Below, piece by piece: positions 13,736 to 19,815 of a stretch of 24,086 nucleotides of DNA. Origin of the DNA: a virus; the IMG/VR virus record IMGVR_UViG_3300044950_001192, positions 1 to 24,086 of that record; one strand, written 5' to 3'. A program made the translations under genes and the position numbers. The notes below the pieces were generated by a model. The model saw only the letters and a list, made by a program, of their open reading frames with translations, had not been told where the DNA came from and did no database searches. The first letter of the stretch is position 1; each line of letters opens with the position of its first letter.

Positions 13736-14376
13736 GCAACGACTACCGCGCGGAACTGCAACGTCTTGTGCAGGCCTATGACGACCACGGTGGCCGGTGG
13801 CCCCAGCACCATGAGGACGCACTGCACGAAGCCGTTGAAGCGGCCCGCCCCGCACTGGCCCAGCCCGAGCCGGAGGGAGTGACGGATGCCGCCAGCAGGG
13901 TTGCCCACTATTTGGAGCAGCGTCGGCTAATTCGAGGATTAGACCCAGAGGTGATTCACGCCCTGCACGCCGGAACTGATGAGCCGCGACAAGTCACTCT
14001 GACTGCCAGCGACCTAGAAGCACTCACCCATTTCGCCCGCCCCACCATCGAGCCGGTGCCGGTGTATGAGCGGTGGTTGCAGGCGGTTGCCGAAGAGCTG
14101 GCGAAAGCGCAGGCGAAACACCCAGAATGGCCAACTGACCCTCTACACGCGATTGCGATTATTGGCGAGGAGTTTGGAGAGCTGACGCAAGCGGTTCTCC
14201 AGGTCACTTATGAACCGGGCAAGTCGCTGATCACGGATGTGCAGCGCGAGGCAGTGCAAACGGCAGCGATGGCACTGCGGTTTTTACAAAGTATGGATGC
14301 CTATGTTTACGCGGACGACACAAACACGCACCGCCAAGACAACGCCCTGCCGGTGCCCGGTGCGGAGGTGGGGTGA
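13732..14376 (+). CDS. MazG-like nucleotide pyrophosphohydrolase
   Basis: 214 aa. The C-terminal part (about 112-190) matches the all-alpha MazG-like fold: HAIAIIGEEFGELTQAVLQ at 139-157 carries the EExxE motif (E146, E147, E150), and TDVQREAVQTAAMALRFLQ at 168-186 is the second helix. In classical MazG the second motif is ExxD. Here it is E173 followed by Gln176, a variant I associate with phage DUF550-like forms. The N-terminal 110 residues carry no clear domain. The likely action is removal of pyrophosphate from non-canonical or host nucleotides. The ATG at 13732 overlaps the preceding stop as ATGA, and an earlier start at 13648 is less likely. Confidence 0.7.
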   Translation: MSNDYRAELQRLVQAYDDHGGRWPQHHEDALHEAVEAARPALAQPEPEGVTDAASRVAHYLEQRRLIRGLDPEVIHALHAGTDEPRQVTLTASDLEALTHFARPTIEPVPVYERWLQAVAEELAKAQAKHPEWPTDPLHAIAIIGEEFGELTQAVLQVTYEPGKSLITDVQREAVQTAAMALRFLQSMDAYVYADDTNTHRQDNALPVPGAEVG

Positions 14377-14456
14377 TGACTAACGACACCGATGTTCTTA
14401 TCGTTTTAATCTTGGCTGTTGCAGCTGTAAGTATCACCGCATTGTTAACGCAATGA
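14376..14456 (+). CDS. Tiny membrane protein, 26 aa
   Basis: The frame is MTNDTDVLIVLILAVAAVSI then TALLTQ. Residues 7-24 form one hydrophobic helix, acidic at the N-terminus. The ATG shares one base with the MazG-like stop (TGATG), the stop overlaps the next ATG as ATGA, and GGAGGTGGGG lies directly upstream. Exact joining at both ends is strong evidence for a real gene despite its size. Function is unknown. Confidence 0.6.
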   Translation: MTNDTDVLIVLILAVAAVSITALLTQ

Positions 14457-14704
14457 CCACCCCACCCCTCTCCCCCGCCGCGCAGGCTGTGATGGATGCA
14501 GCCGACGGTATGGAGCCTCGCAAGTATCGAGGCAAAGCCTTTGCCGCTGCGCTGATCGCTGCAGTGGATCAGGTGGTGCCCCTTGAGTTAATGCTCCCTG
14601 AACAAGCGCCTATGGAAAGTCATATTAGGCAGGATGAGCGTAGCAAAATCCGCCGCCGCTTTCTCGCCCTCGCCGCCGAGCTGCGGCAGGAGTCCCCGAA
14701 GTGA
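14453..14704 (+). CDS. Small hypothetical protein, 83 aa
   Basis: 83 aa: MTTPPLSPAAQAVMDAADGM, then helical segments with AFAAALIAAVDQVVPLELML and an Arg-rich C-terminus. The opening, a Pro-rich tip then a long helix, occurs in many cyanobacterial phage and prophage proteins by recollection, without assigned function. The stop overlaps the GTG of the next gene as GTGA. Confidence 0.6.
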   Translation: MTTPPLSPAAQAVMDAADGMEPRKYRGKAFAAALIAAVDQVVPLELMLPEQAPMESHIRQDERSKIRRRFLALAAELRQESPK

Positions 14705-15363
14705 CCCCCTCCCGCACCTGCCCCGCCTGCGAAGGCACGCATGTCCAGGTGGCGCTCAGCCATCGGCGCAGATATGGCCTCTACCGCCGGCTGGAGTGCT
14801 GCGCCTGCGGCCACCGATGGACTGATCGTGAAGCGCAGACCGGCACGCCGCCAGCGCCGCGCCACCAATGCCCAGAGTGCAGCTCGGCCGACACTGCTGT
14901 GATCGAGTCGCGCATCACCCCCTACGGCCGCCGGCAGCGGGTGCTCTGTCATGGCTGCAGCCACCGGTGGACCAACCTGATTGGCGACCCGCAGCGGGCC
15001 CGCAGGCAGTCCAAGCGCGATGCCGGTGAGCTGACCGAGGACGAGGTGCGGCTGATGCTCACGTCGCCTCGATCTCTGCGGTCGCTGTCGGTCGAACTGC
15101 GCGTGAGCCCGTCGACCGTGCGCGGTGTTCGCCGGGGTGACCTGCACCGCCAGGTGGCGCCAGAGCTGCCACGCCTGCAGGGTCAGCCGCAGCGGCGGAG
15201 CTGCACCAGCTGCTGGTTCTGGGACCCTGAGGCGGTGCGGCCGTGCACGGAAGGATGGCCAGATCCGGAGACGGATGGGCCTAGGTACGCGAACGAGTGC
15301 GAAGACTACTCGCCGAAGCGTGACGGATTGTTACGAACCCCTACCGGTGCTGGGTTGGGGTAG
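14701..15363 (+). CDS. Zinc-ribbon and HTH protein
   Basis: 220 aa from a GTG start overlapping the previous stop. Two internally repeated zinc ribbons are visible: C7..C10 with C33/C34..C36 in CCACGHRWTD, and C57..C60 with C83..C86 in CHGCSHRWTN, the second ribbon echoing the first in YGxxRR and HRWT. Residues 112-148 (LTEDEVRLMLTSPRSLRSLS, then RVSPSTVRGVRRG) form a helix-turn-helix. A third Cys cluster (C168, C171, C182, C200) follows. The architecture suggests a DNA-binding regulator, perhaps for late genes. An exact copy of the dispersed 16-bp motif lies in its last codons, in a different reading frame from copy 1. Confidence 0.65.
   Translation: MTPSRTCPACEGTHVQVALSHRRRYGLYRRLECCACGHRWTDREAQTGTPPAPRHQCPECSSADTAVIESRITPYGRRQRVLCHGCSHRWTNLIGDPQRARRQSKRDAGELTEDEVRLMLTSPRSLRSLSVELRVSPSTVRGVRRGDLHRQVAPELPRLQGQPQRRSCTSCWFWDPEAVRPCTEGWPDPETDGPRYANECEDYSPKRDGLLRTPTGAGLG
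15320..15335 (+). repeat. Exact copy 2 of GTGACGGATTGTTACG
   Basis: Identical to the copies at 11067 and 19372. It lies within the last 15 codons of the zinc-ribbon gene, just before an inverted repeat (CCCTACC and GGTAGGG), about 30 bases ahead of the next ATG. It is read in a different codon phase from copy 1, so it is conserved as DNA and not as peptide. Confidence 0.7.
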
Positions 15364-15365
15364 GG

Positions 15366-15623
15366 ATGATTGCCTCAGCGGCACACCTTCCTATGCCCTC
15401 TCAGCTCAAATCCCTCGACTACACGGTGAACGGCGTCGACATGCTGAAGCTCAATCAGCTGCTCGAAGCCCGCACCGGCCACTACCTCCAGACCGATGGC
15501 CACGGCTGGCAGATCCGCACCCCCGCCGACAACCTGTTCATCGAATGGGCCGGCGGCACTCAATCGCAGAATGCCGCGGCCTGCATCAACTATCTGGCCC
15601 GCCAGGGCTTCATCCTTCGCTGA
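15366..15623 (+). CDS. Small hypothetical protein, 85 aa
   Basis: 85 aa. The part from MPSQLKSLDYTVNGVDML to the C-terminal INYLARQGFIL is a compact alpha/beta protein of about 76 residues. The ATG at 15366 is preceded by GGGGTAGGG; an alternative ATG at 15393 gives the compact form without the hydrophilic lead-in. QTDGHGWQIRTPADNLFIEW looks like two strands. No named family is recognised. It stands two bases after the zinc-ribbon gene, so it is in the same transcript. Confidence 0.6.
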   Translation: MIASAAHLPMPSQLKSLDYTVNGVDMLKLNQLLEARTGHYLQTDGHGWQIRTPADNLFIEWAGGTQSQNAAACINYLARQGFILR

Positions 15624-15631
15624 CCCTTACC

Positions 15632-15772
15632 ATGCTTGCGAAACTAAAAGGCCTCGCTTTATGGGCGGCACTACTGCCCGCGTTCTGGTTCGTGCTGAAC
15701 GACAGCCTGGAGCAGATGACGCGCAACGACTGCAACGCCGGGATCGCCCGGGCCTGCCGGAGCCTGCAGTGA
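15632..15772 (+). CDS. Small membrane or exported protein, 46 aa
   Basis: 46 aa: MLAKLKGLALWAALLPAFWF is a positively charged start followed by a hydrophobic helix, like an uncleaved signal or membrane anchor. The remainder (DSLEQMTRNDCNAGIARACR) contains two Cys that could form a disulphide outside the cytoplasm. The start follows the 85-aa gene by eight bases, and the stop shares a base with the next ATG (TGATG). No family is recognised. Confidence 0.55.
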   Translation: MLAKLKGLALWAALLPAFWFVLNDSLEQMTRNDCNAGIARACRSLQ

Positions 15773-15966
15773 TGTTCGGATTGATCCGTGGAGCGCAGTG
15801 GATCTGCGCACCCAAGGGTGACGGGAAGCCGATCCCCCCGGTCATTACGGCCGAAGCCAGCCGGGACAATGCCTGGCTGGCCGACAGCCTGGATGAAGCG
15901 ATCGAGCGTCAGCAGCTGCTGCGGATGGCGTTTGGCCTGTCCACTGAGGTGAGGGTGGTTCGATGA
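15772..15966 (+). CDS. Small hypothetical protein, 64 aa
   Basis: 64 aa starting MFGLIRGAQWICAPKGDGKP. Predicted short strands at the start are followed by a helix AWLADSLDEAIERQQLLRMA. TGATG and ATGA overlaps at the two ends join it to its neighbours. No family is recognised. Its charge and length fit small regulatory or scaffold-like phage proteins. Confidence 0.55.
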   Translation: MFGLIRGAQWICAPKGDGKPIPPVITAEASRDNAWLADSLDEAIERQQLLRMAFGLSTEVRVVR

Positions 15967-16181
15967 ACACTCGAGTGCTGAACGCGCAGCCGTGGCGGTT
16001 CACGCCAGGCGACACGGTGTATGTCCGCGGCTGGCCCAGGGAGGAGACGGCGCTGGTGACGGCGCAGATGCCAACGCGGCAAGGCTTCCCGTGTTACCTG
16101 GTGGTGGACAGCGTTGGAATCGAGTGGTGGGTAGCGCAGCTGCGCCTGAGCCATTCGCCACTGCAGGAGGTGGAAGCGTGA
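15963..16181 (+). CDS. Small hypothetical protein, 72 aa
   Basis: 72 aa: MNTRVLNAQPWRFTPGDTVY, with a beta-rich pattern (FTPGDTVYVRGW, ETALVTAQM, CYLVVDSVGIEWWVAQLRLS) resembling a small SH3-like barrel. Such barrels in phages bind nucleic acid or proteins. This is from pattern only. ATGA overlap at the start and GTGA overlap at the end. Confidence 0.6.
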   Translation: MNTRVLNAQPWRFTPGDTVYVRGWPREETALVTAQMPTRQGFPCYLVVDSVGIEWWVAQLRLSHSPLQEVEA

Positions 16182-16474
16182 CTGAGCTCGTCGCCCACCT
16201 GCTGGCCAACCGCCACCGGATTCCGAATCGGGCGATCATCCACTGCTTAGCGCTGGCCAGGCTGGCGCCGAAGCCGACTCAACGCATCAGTGCCGAGCGG
16301 CTGATGGAAGAGCTGCAGATCAGCCACCAGGCCTATCTCAGCAAGGAATTGACCCAGCTCCGCCGTCACGACCTGGTCGAGTATGAAGCGGGAGACCGTT
16401 TCGAGCCGGGTTACCTGTTCTTCCGCGTGGGGCCTCGATCACTGCAGACCAAACCAACCGCAATCAAGCCATGA
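16178..16474 (+). CDS. Winged-helix-like DNA-binding protein, 98 aa
   Basis: 98 aa from a GTG start that overlaps the previous stop (GTGA) and follows AGGAGG by seven bases. IHCLALARLAPKPTQRISAE, then LMEELQISHQAYLSKELTQL and RRHDLVEYEAG form a winged helix: first helix, turn, recognition helix and wing. It resembles MarR-like or replication-associated winged helices. A regulator of this operon, or an accessory protein, is likely; its target is unknown. Confidence 0.6.
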   Translation: MTELVAHLLANRHRIPNRAIIHCLALARLAPKPTQRISAERLMEELQISHQAYLSKELTQLRRHDLVEYEAGDRFEPGYLFFRVGPRSLQTKPTAIKP

Positions 16475-16815
16475 CCGAGCAATATCGCGCCACGCCGGAG
16501 CAGTGGGCATGGGTCAGAGATGCTGCGCATCCGCCCGTGGCCTCTTGCTTTTTTGAACTCCTCGCCCGCGTCGAGGCACTGGAGCGCCAGATCAGCGAAC
16601 TTCAGACCCTACACAACACCGCCGTTGATTGGCGGATGGAGCAGGACGCACGGCTAGCTGCCCTTGAGGCCGCAAAGACCAGCGCTCGGCCAGCCGTCAA
16701 GGATCCCTTGACAGCTCCCCCCGCCCACACCATCGCCGAGTGCGGCGGGCCCTGCGAGCAGGACTTCCGCCTGTGCGATTGCGGGCTGCTCCAGCAGCTC
16801 AACCCCAAGCCCTGA
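16471..16815 (+). CDS. Coiled-coil protein with C-terminal Cys cluster
   Basis: 114 aa. Residues 26-68 have a heptad-like pattern (LLARVEALERQISELQTLHN, then a helix to LEAAK) that suggests a short coiled coil. The C-terminus (CGGPCEQDFRLCDCGLLQQL) has four Cys within 14 residues that could bind zinc. No named family is recognised. It closes the overlapping small-gene chain and lies directly before the first GTGGGAAC pair. Confidence 0.6.
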   Translation: MTEQYRATPEQWAWVRDAAHPPVASCFFELLARVEALERQISELQTLHNTAVDWRMEQDARLAALEAAKTSARPAVKDPLTAPPAHTIAECGGPCEQDFRLCDCGLLQQLNPKP

Positions 16816-16829
16816 CACCTGACGCGCCT

Positions 16830-16848
16830 GTGGGAACTGCGTGGGAAC
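16830..16848 (+). repeat. GTGGGAAC tandem pair 1
   Basis: GTGGGAAC, TGC, GTGGGAAC: two copies with 11-bp period. It begins composite unit A and is identical over 20 bases (with one following G) to pair 3. Confidence 0.85.
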
Positions 16849-17012
16849 GGATCTGAGCTGATCCCCGTAACCCGTTGGAACGACTAGGCTTTACGCCAGC
16901 GCCTTACTTGATCTTGGTTAATTCAAAGTGTCTAAACCATTGATTTTCCTGTCGTTTTTGACCGATTCAACCCCCGGTTTTCCTGATTCGTTCTCTGCGA
17001 TCAGAGCGATTC

Positions 17013-17031
17013 GTGGGAACGGTGTGGGAAC
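17013..17031 (+). repeat. GTGGGAAC tandem pair 2
   Basis: GTGGGAAC, GGT, GTGGGAAC. The spacer GGT is shared with pair 4 and differs from the TGC of pairs 1 and 3. Confidence 0.85.
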
Positions 17032-17044
17032 AGATTGGGGGTCT

Positions 17045-17059
17045 GCGAAGGATTGTTGC
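17045..17059 (+). repeat. Degenerate copy of dispersed GTGACGGATTGTTAC motif
   Basis: GCGAAGGATTGTTGC matches the 15-base motif at 12 of 15 positions, including the central GGATTGTT run. It lies 43 bases before the cargo gene ATG, in the same orientation as transcription. Confidence 0.35.
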
Positions 17060-17101
17060 AGGCCCTCGGTTGTGGACCAGCCGGGTCCGTAGGCTCAACG
17101 T

Positions 17102-17935
17102 ATGGACAACATCACACTTGCTCGCGCTCACCACGAATGGGCAGCAAAGCAGGCCGGGCTGCGCATCACCCCATCTGGCTACATGAGCTGGTTGCAGTAT
17201 GTGCGCGTCACTGTTGAGAACGCCAAGCTCCTCCTCAGCAGCAATGTTCCACCAAGGTCGCAATGCGTAACCGAAACGCTTCAGGCGCTTGCCTGCTTCG
17301 ACGTCCCACCTAGGTATGTTTCGGACAGCCTTTTGAGCGCTTGGCTTCACACTGACGTCCCAAACCTCACCTGGAATCGCCCCTACGTTCTGCCGGGCTA
17401 CGTCCTGTTCTTCCCGCTCGGTGATCACTCCGTAAAGATCGACGGAAGAACTCTGCTGGCCATGCTGGTGCTCAACAAGCACGAAGGACTGGTGGCGATA
17501 CCAGTCACGCAAGTTTGGAGTTCAGGTCAGTGGAACGTGGGGCTGTGCGACATCCTATTGATGCCACCCGGCTACAACTACAAAAGTCCTGACGTCAATG
17601 AAGCCGCAAAGCTAATCGCCAAGTTGGCAATCAACTCCTGGTACACCCACCTCCACGAGCCGGAGCTGATCACTACCGATCCGGTCAGGCCGGTCGGAGG
17701 CAGCGGCTTCGGTCGCAGGGGGAAGCAGGCTCGATCTCCGATCGCCCCCACCTGGATCGGCCGTGACTTCAAGCTGCAGCGGCAGCAGTCGTCAGCGGGG
17801 GCGGGAGAAGGGCGGCTGTCGGTCCGCCCACATTGGCGCTCAGGCCATTGGCACACCGTCCGCTACGGCAAAGGTCGCGAGCACACCAGGACCCAGTGGT
17901 ATCGGCCGGTCTACGTCAACGCGTCGACTGAATAA
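17102..17935 (+). CDS. Cargo protein with AcrVA2-like C-terminal motif
   Basis: 277 aa, more AT-rich than its neighbours, enclosed by two attP-like units and therefore likely acquired as cargo. The C-terminal segment HWRSGHWH at 244-251, then WYRPVYVN at 266-273, is the arrangement I remember in a widespread family of mobile-element proteins that includes the anti-CRISPR AcrVA2. The first 100 residues are helical with aromatic residues, and 95-135 (YVLPGYVLFFPLGDHSVKID and after) form beta strands, matching the order seen in that group. AcrVA2 reduces Cas12a levels by acting on its nascent chain. Similar function here is speculation. Residues 190-240 are Arg/Gly/Ser-rich. Alternatives are a toxin, a superinfection-exclusion factor or a conserved unknown. 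Confidence 0.4.
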   Translation: MDNITLARAHHEWAAKQAGLRITPSGYMSWLQYVRVTVENAKLLLSSNVPPRSQCVTETLQALACFDVPPRYVSDSLLSAWLHTDVPNLTWNRPYVLPGYVLFFPLGDHSVKIDGRTLLAMLVLNKHEGLVAIPVTQVWSSGQWNVGLCDILLMPPGYNYKSPDVNEAAKLIAKLAINSWYTHLHEPELITTDPVRPVGGSGFGRRGKQARSPIAPTWIGRDFKLQRQQSSAGAGEGRLSVRPHWRSGHWHTVRYGKGREHTRTQWYRPVYVNASTE

Positions 17936-17992
17936 TCATCATCAGCCATCACTGCCGCTACTTGCGGATCACCCGCAATAGTTGCGCTGAGC
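17936..17992 (+). other. Hairpin after the cargo gene
   Basis: TTGCGG at 17962-17967 and CCGCAA at 17973-17978 form a 6-bp hairpin with a 5-base loop shortly after the cargo stop. There is no T tract, so termination is unproven. Confidence 0.3.
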
Positions 17993-18011
17993 GTGGGAAC
18001 TGCGTGGGAAC
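17993..18011 (+). repeat. GTGGGAAC tandem pair 3
   Basis: GTGGGAAC, TGC, GTGGGAAC, identical to pair 1 over 20 bases with the following G. It begins composite unit B. Confidence 0.85.
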
Positions 18012-18188
18012 GAAAGTTTGGAGGGTCGCTAAGTTGTTGAAATCAAAAGGGATTTTGAGCAGTTCTATTTAATCTTGGTTCACATGACCTGGCTTACCGG
18101 CGGATCCTCTGGCATCCTCGGAGCCAGGGTTTCTGCGGATGGACCTTCCTCGCGGAATCGTCTACATCACCCCGGATCCTCGGAGTCT

Positions 18189-18207
18189 GTGGGAACGGTG
18201 TGGGAAC
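18189..18207 (+). repeat. GTGGGAAC tandem pair 4
   Basis: GTGGGAAC, GGT, GTGGGAAC, ending one base before the integrase ATG. An in-frame GTG codon lies within it, but the ATG at 18209 is the natural start. Confidence 0.85.
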
Positions 18208-18208
18208 G

Positions 18209-19375
18209 ATGAAGCTGACGAAGACCGTGGTGGAGCGCGCCACCCCCCGGGCCCAGCGGTACCGGCTGAACGACTCCCTGGTGCCGGGCCTCACCCTGCT
18301 GGTGCTGCCCTCCGGGGCCCGCACCTGGTACCTGAGGCATCGGGTCGACGGGCGCCAGCGTGAGCTGAAGCTGGGCACCCCGGCGGAGCTCACCCCGGAT
18401 GACGCAAGGCGGCTGGCCAGGGAGGCCCTCGCCCGCGTGCGCGAGGGTGGGGATCCGGTCGAGGAGCGCAAGCAGCGCCGCGAGGCCCCGACCGGGCAGG
18501 GCCTCTACGAGCGCCACCGCCTGGCGCGGCAGGCCCGGCCCGGGTGGGTGACGGAGGACTTCATCTGGCGCAACCACCTGCTGCCGGCCTTCGGTCGGGT
18601 CCAGGTGGGGCGGATAACCACGCCGATGGTGCAGGAGTTCTACGACCGGGCAGGGCGGCGGCCGGTCGCCCGCGCGGCGGTGCTGCAGCTGGCCAGGGCC
18701 CTGCGGCTGAGCGAGCGGTGGGGGTGGTGGGGCGACGGCCGGGCGCCGCGGCCGTGCCTGGGTGTGGAGCTCGACGCGAAGGTGGCCCGTGAGCGGTACC
18801 TGAGCGGCGACGAGCTGCGCCGGCTGCGCGACGCCCTAGTGCGGTGGGAGGCGGGGGGCCCTGGGGTGCGGTGGCGGTTCTGCCAGCTGATCCGCCTGCT
18901 GCTGCTCACCGGCTGCCGCCTGCGCGAGGTGCTCCATGCGCGGTGGGAGTGGGTGGACTGGACCGGGGGGCGGCTGATCATCCCGGCGGAGCACCACAAG
19001 ACCGGGCGGCGGACGGGCCGTGCCCGGCGGGTGCTGCTGGTGCCCAGGGCGATGGAGATCCTCGAGGAGCTGCGTGCGCATCAGCCGCCCGATGGTGGGG
19101 AGTGGGTGATCGCCGGGGGCCGGCCTGGCCAGCCGCTGGGCGGTTACCACTCGCTGTGGAAGGAGCTGCGGGATGAGGTGGGCCTGGTGGACTGCCGGCC
19201 ACACGACCTGCGGCACACGTTCGCCAGCTACGGGCTGAGCGCGGGACACGGGATCGACGTGGTGGGCCAGCTGCTGGGGCACACCAGCCTCCAGTCAACG
19301 CGGCGGTACGCGCACCTGATCGAGGACGCAGGGCGCGCGGCGGCGGCGCGGGTGAGCGACGACCTGGGAGTGTGA
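18209..19375 (+). CDS. int: Tyrosine-family site-specific integrase
   Basis: 388 aa. Residues 1-90 form the DUF4102-type N-terminal domain that binds arm sites (MKLTKTVVERATPRAQRYRL, then a WYLRHRVDGR strand). Residues 95-170 are the core-binding SAM-like domain. The catalytic domain is complete: R237 in TGCRLRE, K264 in HHKTG, H332-R335 in PHDLRHTFAS, H358 in LLGHTS and Tyr367 in STRRYAHL. The start is ATG 18209 because the GTG nine bases earlier is inside a GTGGGAAC repeat. It faces away from unit B, so unit B is at its 5' end. It should integrate and excise the phage at the adjacent att region. The stop codon overlaps an exact copy of the dispersed motif. Confidence 0.92.
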   Translation: MKLTKTVVERATPRAQRYRLNDSLVPGLTLLVLPSGARTWYLRHRVDGRQRELKLGTPAELTPDDARRLAREALARVREGGDPVEERKQRREAPTGQGLYERHRLARQARPGWVTEDFIWRNHLLPAFGRVQVGRITTPMVQEFYDRAGRRPVARAAVLQLARALRLSERWGWWGDGRAPRPCLGVELDAKVARERYLSGDELRRLRDALVRWEAGGPGVRWRFCQLIRLLLLTGCRLREVLHARWEWVDWTGGRLIIPAEHHKTGRRTGRARRVLLVPRAMEILEELRAHQPPDGGEWVIAGGRPGQPLGGYHSLWKELRDEVGLVDCRPHDLRHTFASYGLSAGHGIDVVGQLLGHTSLQSTRRYAHLIEDAGRAAAARVSDDLGV

Positions 19376-19387
19376 CGGATTGTTACG
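19372..19387 (+). repeat. Exact copy 3 of GTGACGGATTGTTACG
   Basis: Covers the integrase stop codon. A GTG-started frame of 29 codons can be read from it, but the identical codons end after the first six or so, as expected for a conserved DNA site. Confidence 0.7.
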
Positions 19388-19432
19388 GCTACGTGGTAGT
19401 GCTGCAGCCGTGGGTCTACCTTGTGGTCATCG

Positions 19433-19448
19433 GGAGGCAGCCGCCTCC
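19433..19448 (+). repeat. Hairpin after integrase
   Basis: GGAGGC, AGCC, GCCTCC: a perfect 6-bp stem about 58 bases beyond the integrase stop. No T tract follows. It may be a weak terminator or mRNA end structure. Confidence 0.3.
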
Positions 19449-19565
19449 TCCGGGGCATTGACCCCTGGCCCGCGGGGAGCCTGCCAAGCAGTCGGCAATC
19501 CCCGCACCCCATTCACACGGCAGGCCGAGCGCGCCGCCGACCATCACCCCACCGCATTTCCCGTC

Positions 19566-19754
19566 ATGTCCATCGCTTGCATCACCGCCTGGGCCGTCGC
19601 CCTGCTCCTGCTCCCCCTGCTGGTCCTCGCCTGGGCCACCGAGTCGCGCCAGCAACGCGCACGCCGGTGGCGCCGCGACGGCTGGACCCAGCAAGCCATC
19701 GCCGATCGCCTCGGCTGCTCACGCACCACGGTGCGCCGGCTGCTGGCGGCATGA
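19566..19754 (+). CDS. Membrane-anchored HTH protein, 62 aa
   Basis: 62 aa. MSIACITAWAVALLLLPLLV and the next few residues form one transmembrane helix, while GWTQQAIADRLGCSRTTVRR at 39-58 is a helix-turn-helix of the resolvase/Hin type. A DNA-binding helix joined to an N-terminal membrane anchor is uncommon. No catalytic domain is present. No ribosome site is obvious. It is the last plus-strand gene before the convergent terminator, about 190 bases after the integrase. It could tether DNA to the membrane or be a remnant of a recombinase HTH fused to a signal anchor. Confidence 0.5.
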   Translation: MSIACITAWAVALLLLPLLVLAWATESRQQRARRWRRDGWTQQAIADRLGCSRTTVRRLLAA

Positions 19755-19767
19755 CCGCCGCAAGAAA

Positions 19768-19797
19768 GAGCCCCCCGGTTGACCAGCCGGGAGGCTC
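19768..19797 (-). terminator. Intrinsic terminator of the lysis operon
   Basis: GAGCC..CCGG and CCGG..GGCTC form an 11-bp stem with one mismatch and an 8-base loop. On the minus strand the stem runs into TTTCTTGC, right after the endolysin stop. On the plus strand it has no T tract but can also face transcripts from the 62-aa gene. Confidence 0.75.
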
Positions 19798-19815
19798 AGC
19801 AGTCCCTGCCTCAGG

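Larger units (their letters stand above)
16830..17031 (+). other. Composite unit A, attP-like
   Basis: About 200 bases with a GTGGGAAC pair at each end, an AT-rich interior and ATCTTGGTT at 16911-16919. The layout, two arm-type repeat pairs around a less GC-rich core, fits a tyrosine-recombinase attachment region. Unit B, 960 bases on, has the same order, spacer sequence and core word. Neither core crossover has been proven. Confidence 0.55.
17993..18207 (+). other. Composite unit B, attP-like, upstream of integrase
   Basis: This 215-base unit repeats the plan of unit A: a TGC-spaced GTGGGAAC pair, an AT-rich core with ATCTTGGTT at 18072-18080 (79 bases from the first repeat, 81 in unit A) and a GGT-spaced pair. 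It also contains two copies of ATCCTCGGAG 62 bases apart (18114 and 18176). The last pair touches the integrase start, so integrase could control its own expression. Confidence 0.55.

Noticed and set aside
16830-18207. CRISPR array suggested by repeated short sequence
   Set aside because: Repeats are only 8 bases in pairs with irregular long gaps of 180-980 bases; there are no regular spacers or cas genes.
19372-19461. 29-codon peptide starting GTG over the integrase stop
   Set aside because: Only the bases of the shared motif are conserved, and the following codons differ from those after the other copies; better explained as a DNA site.
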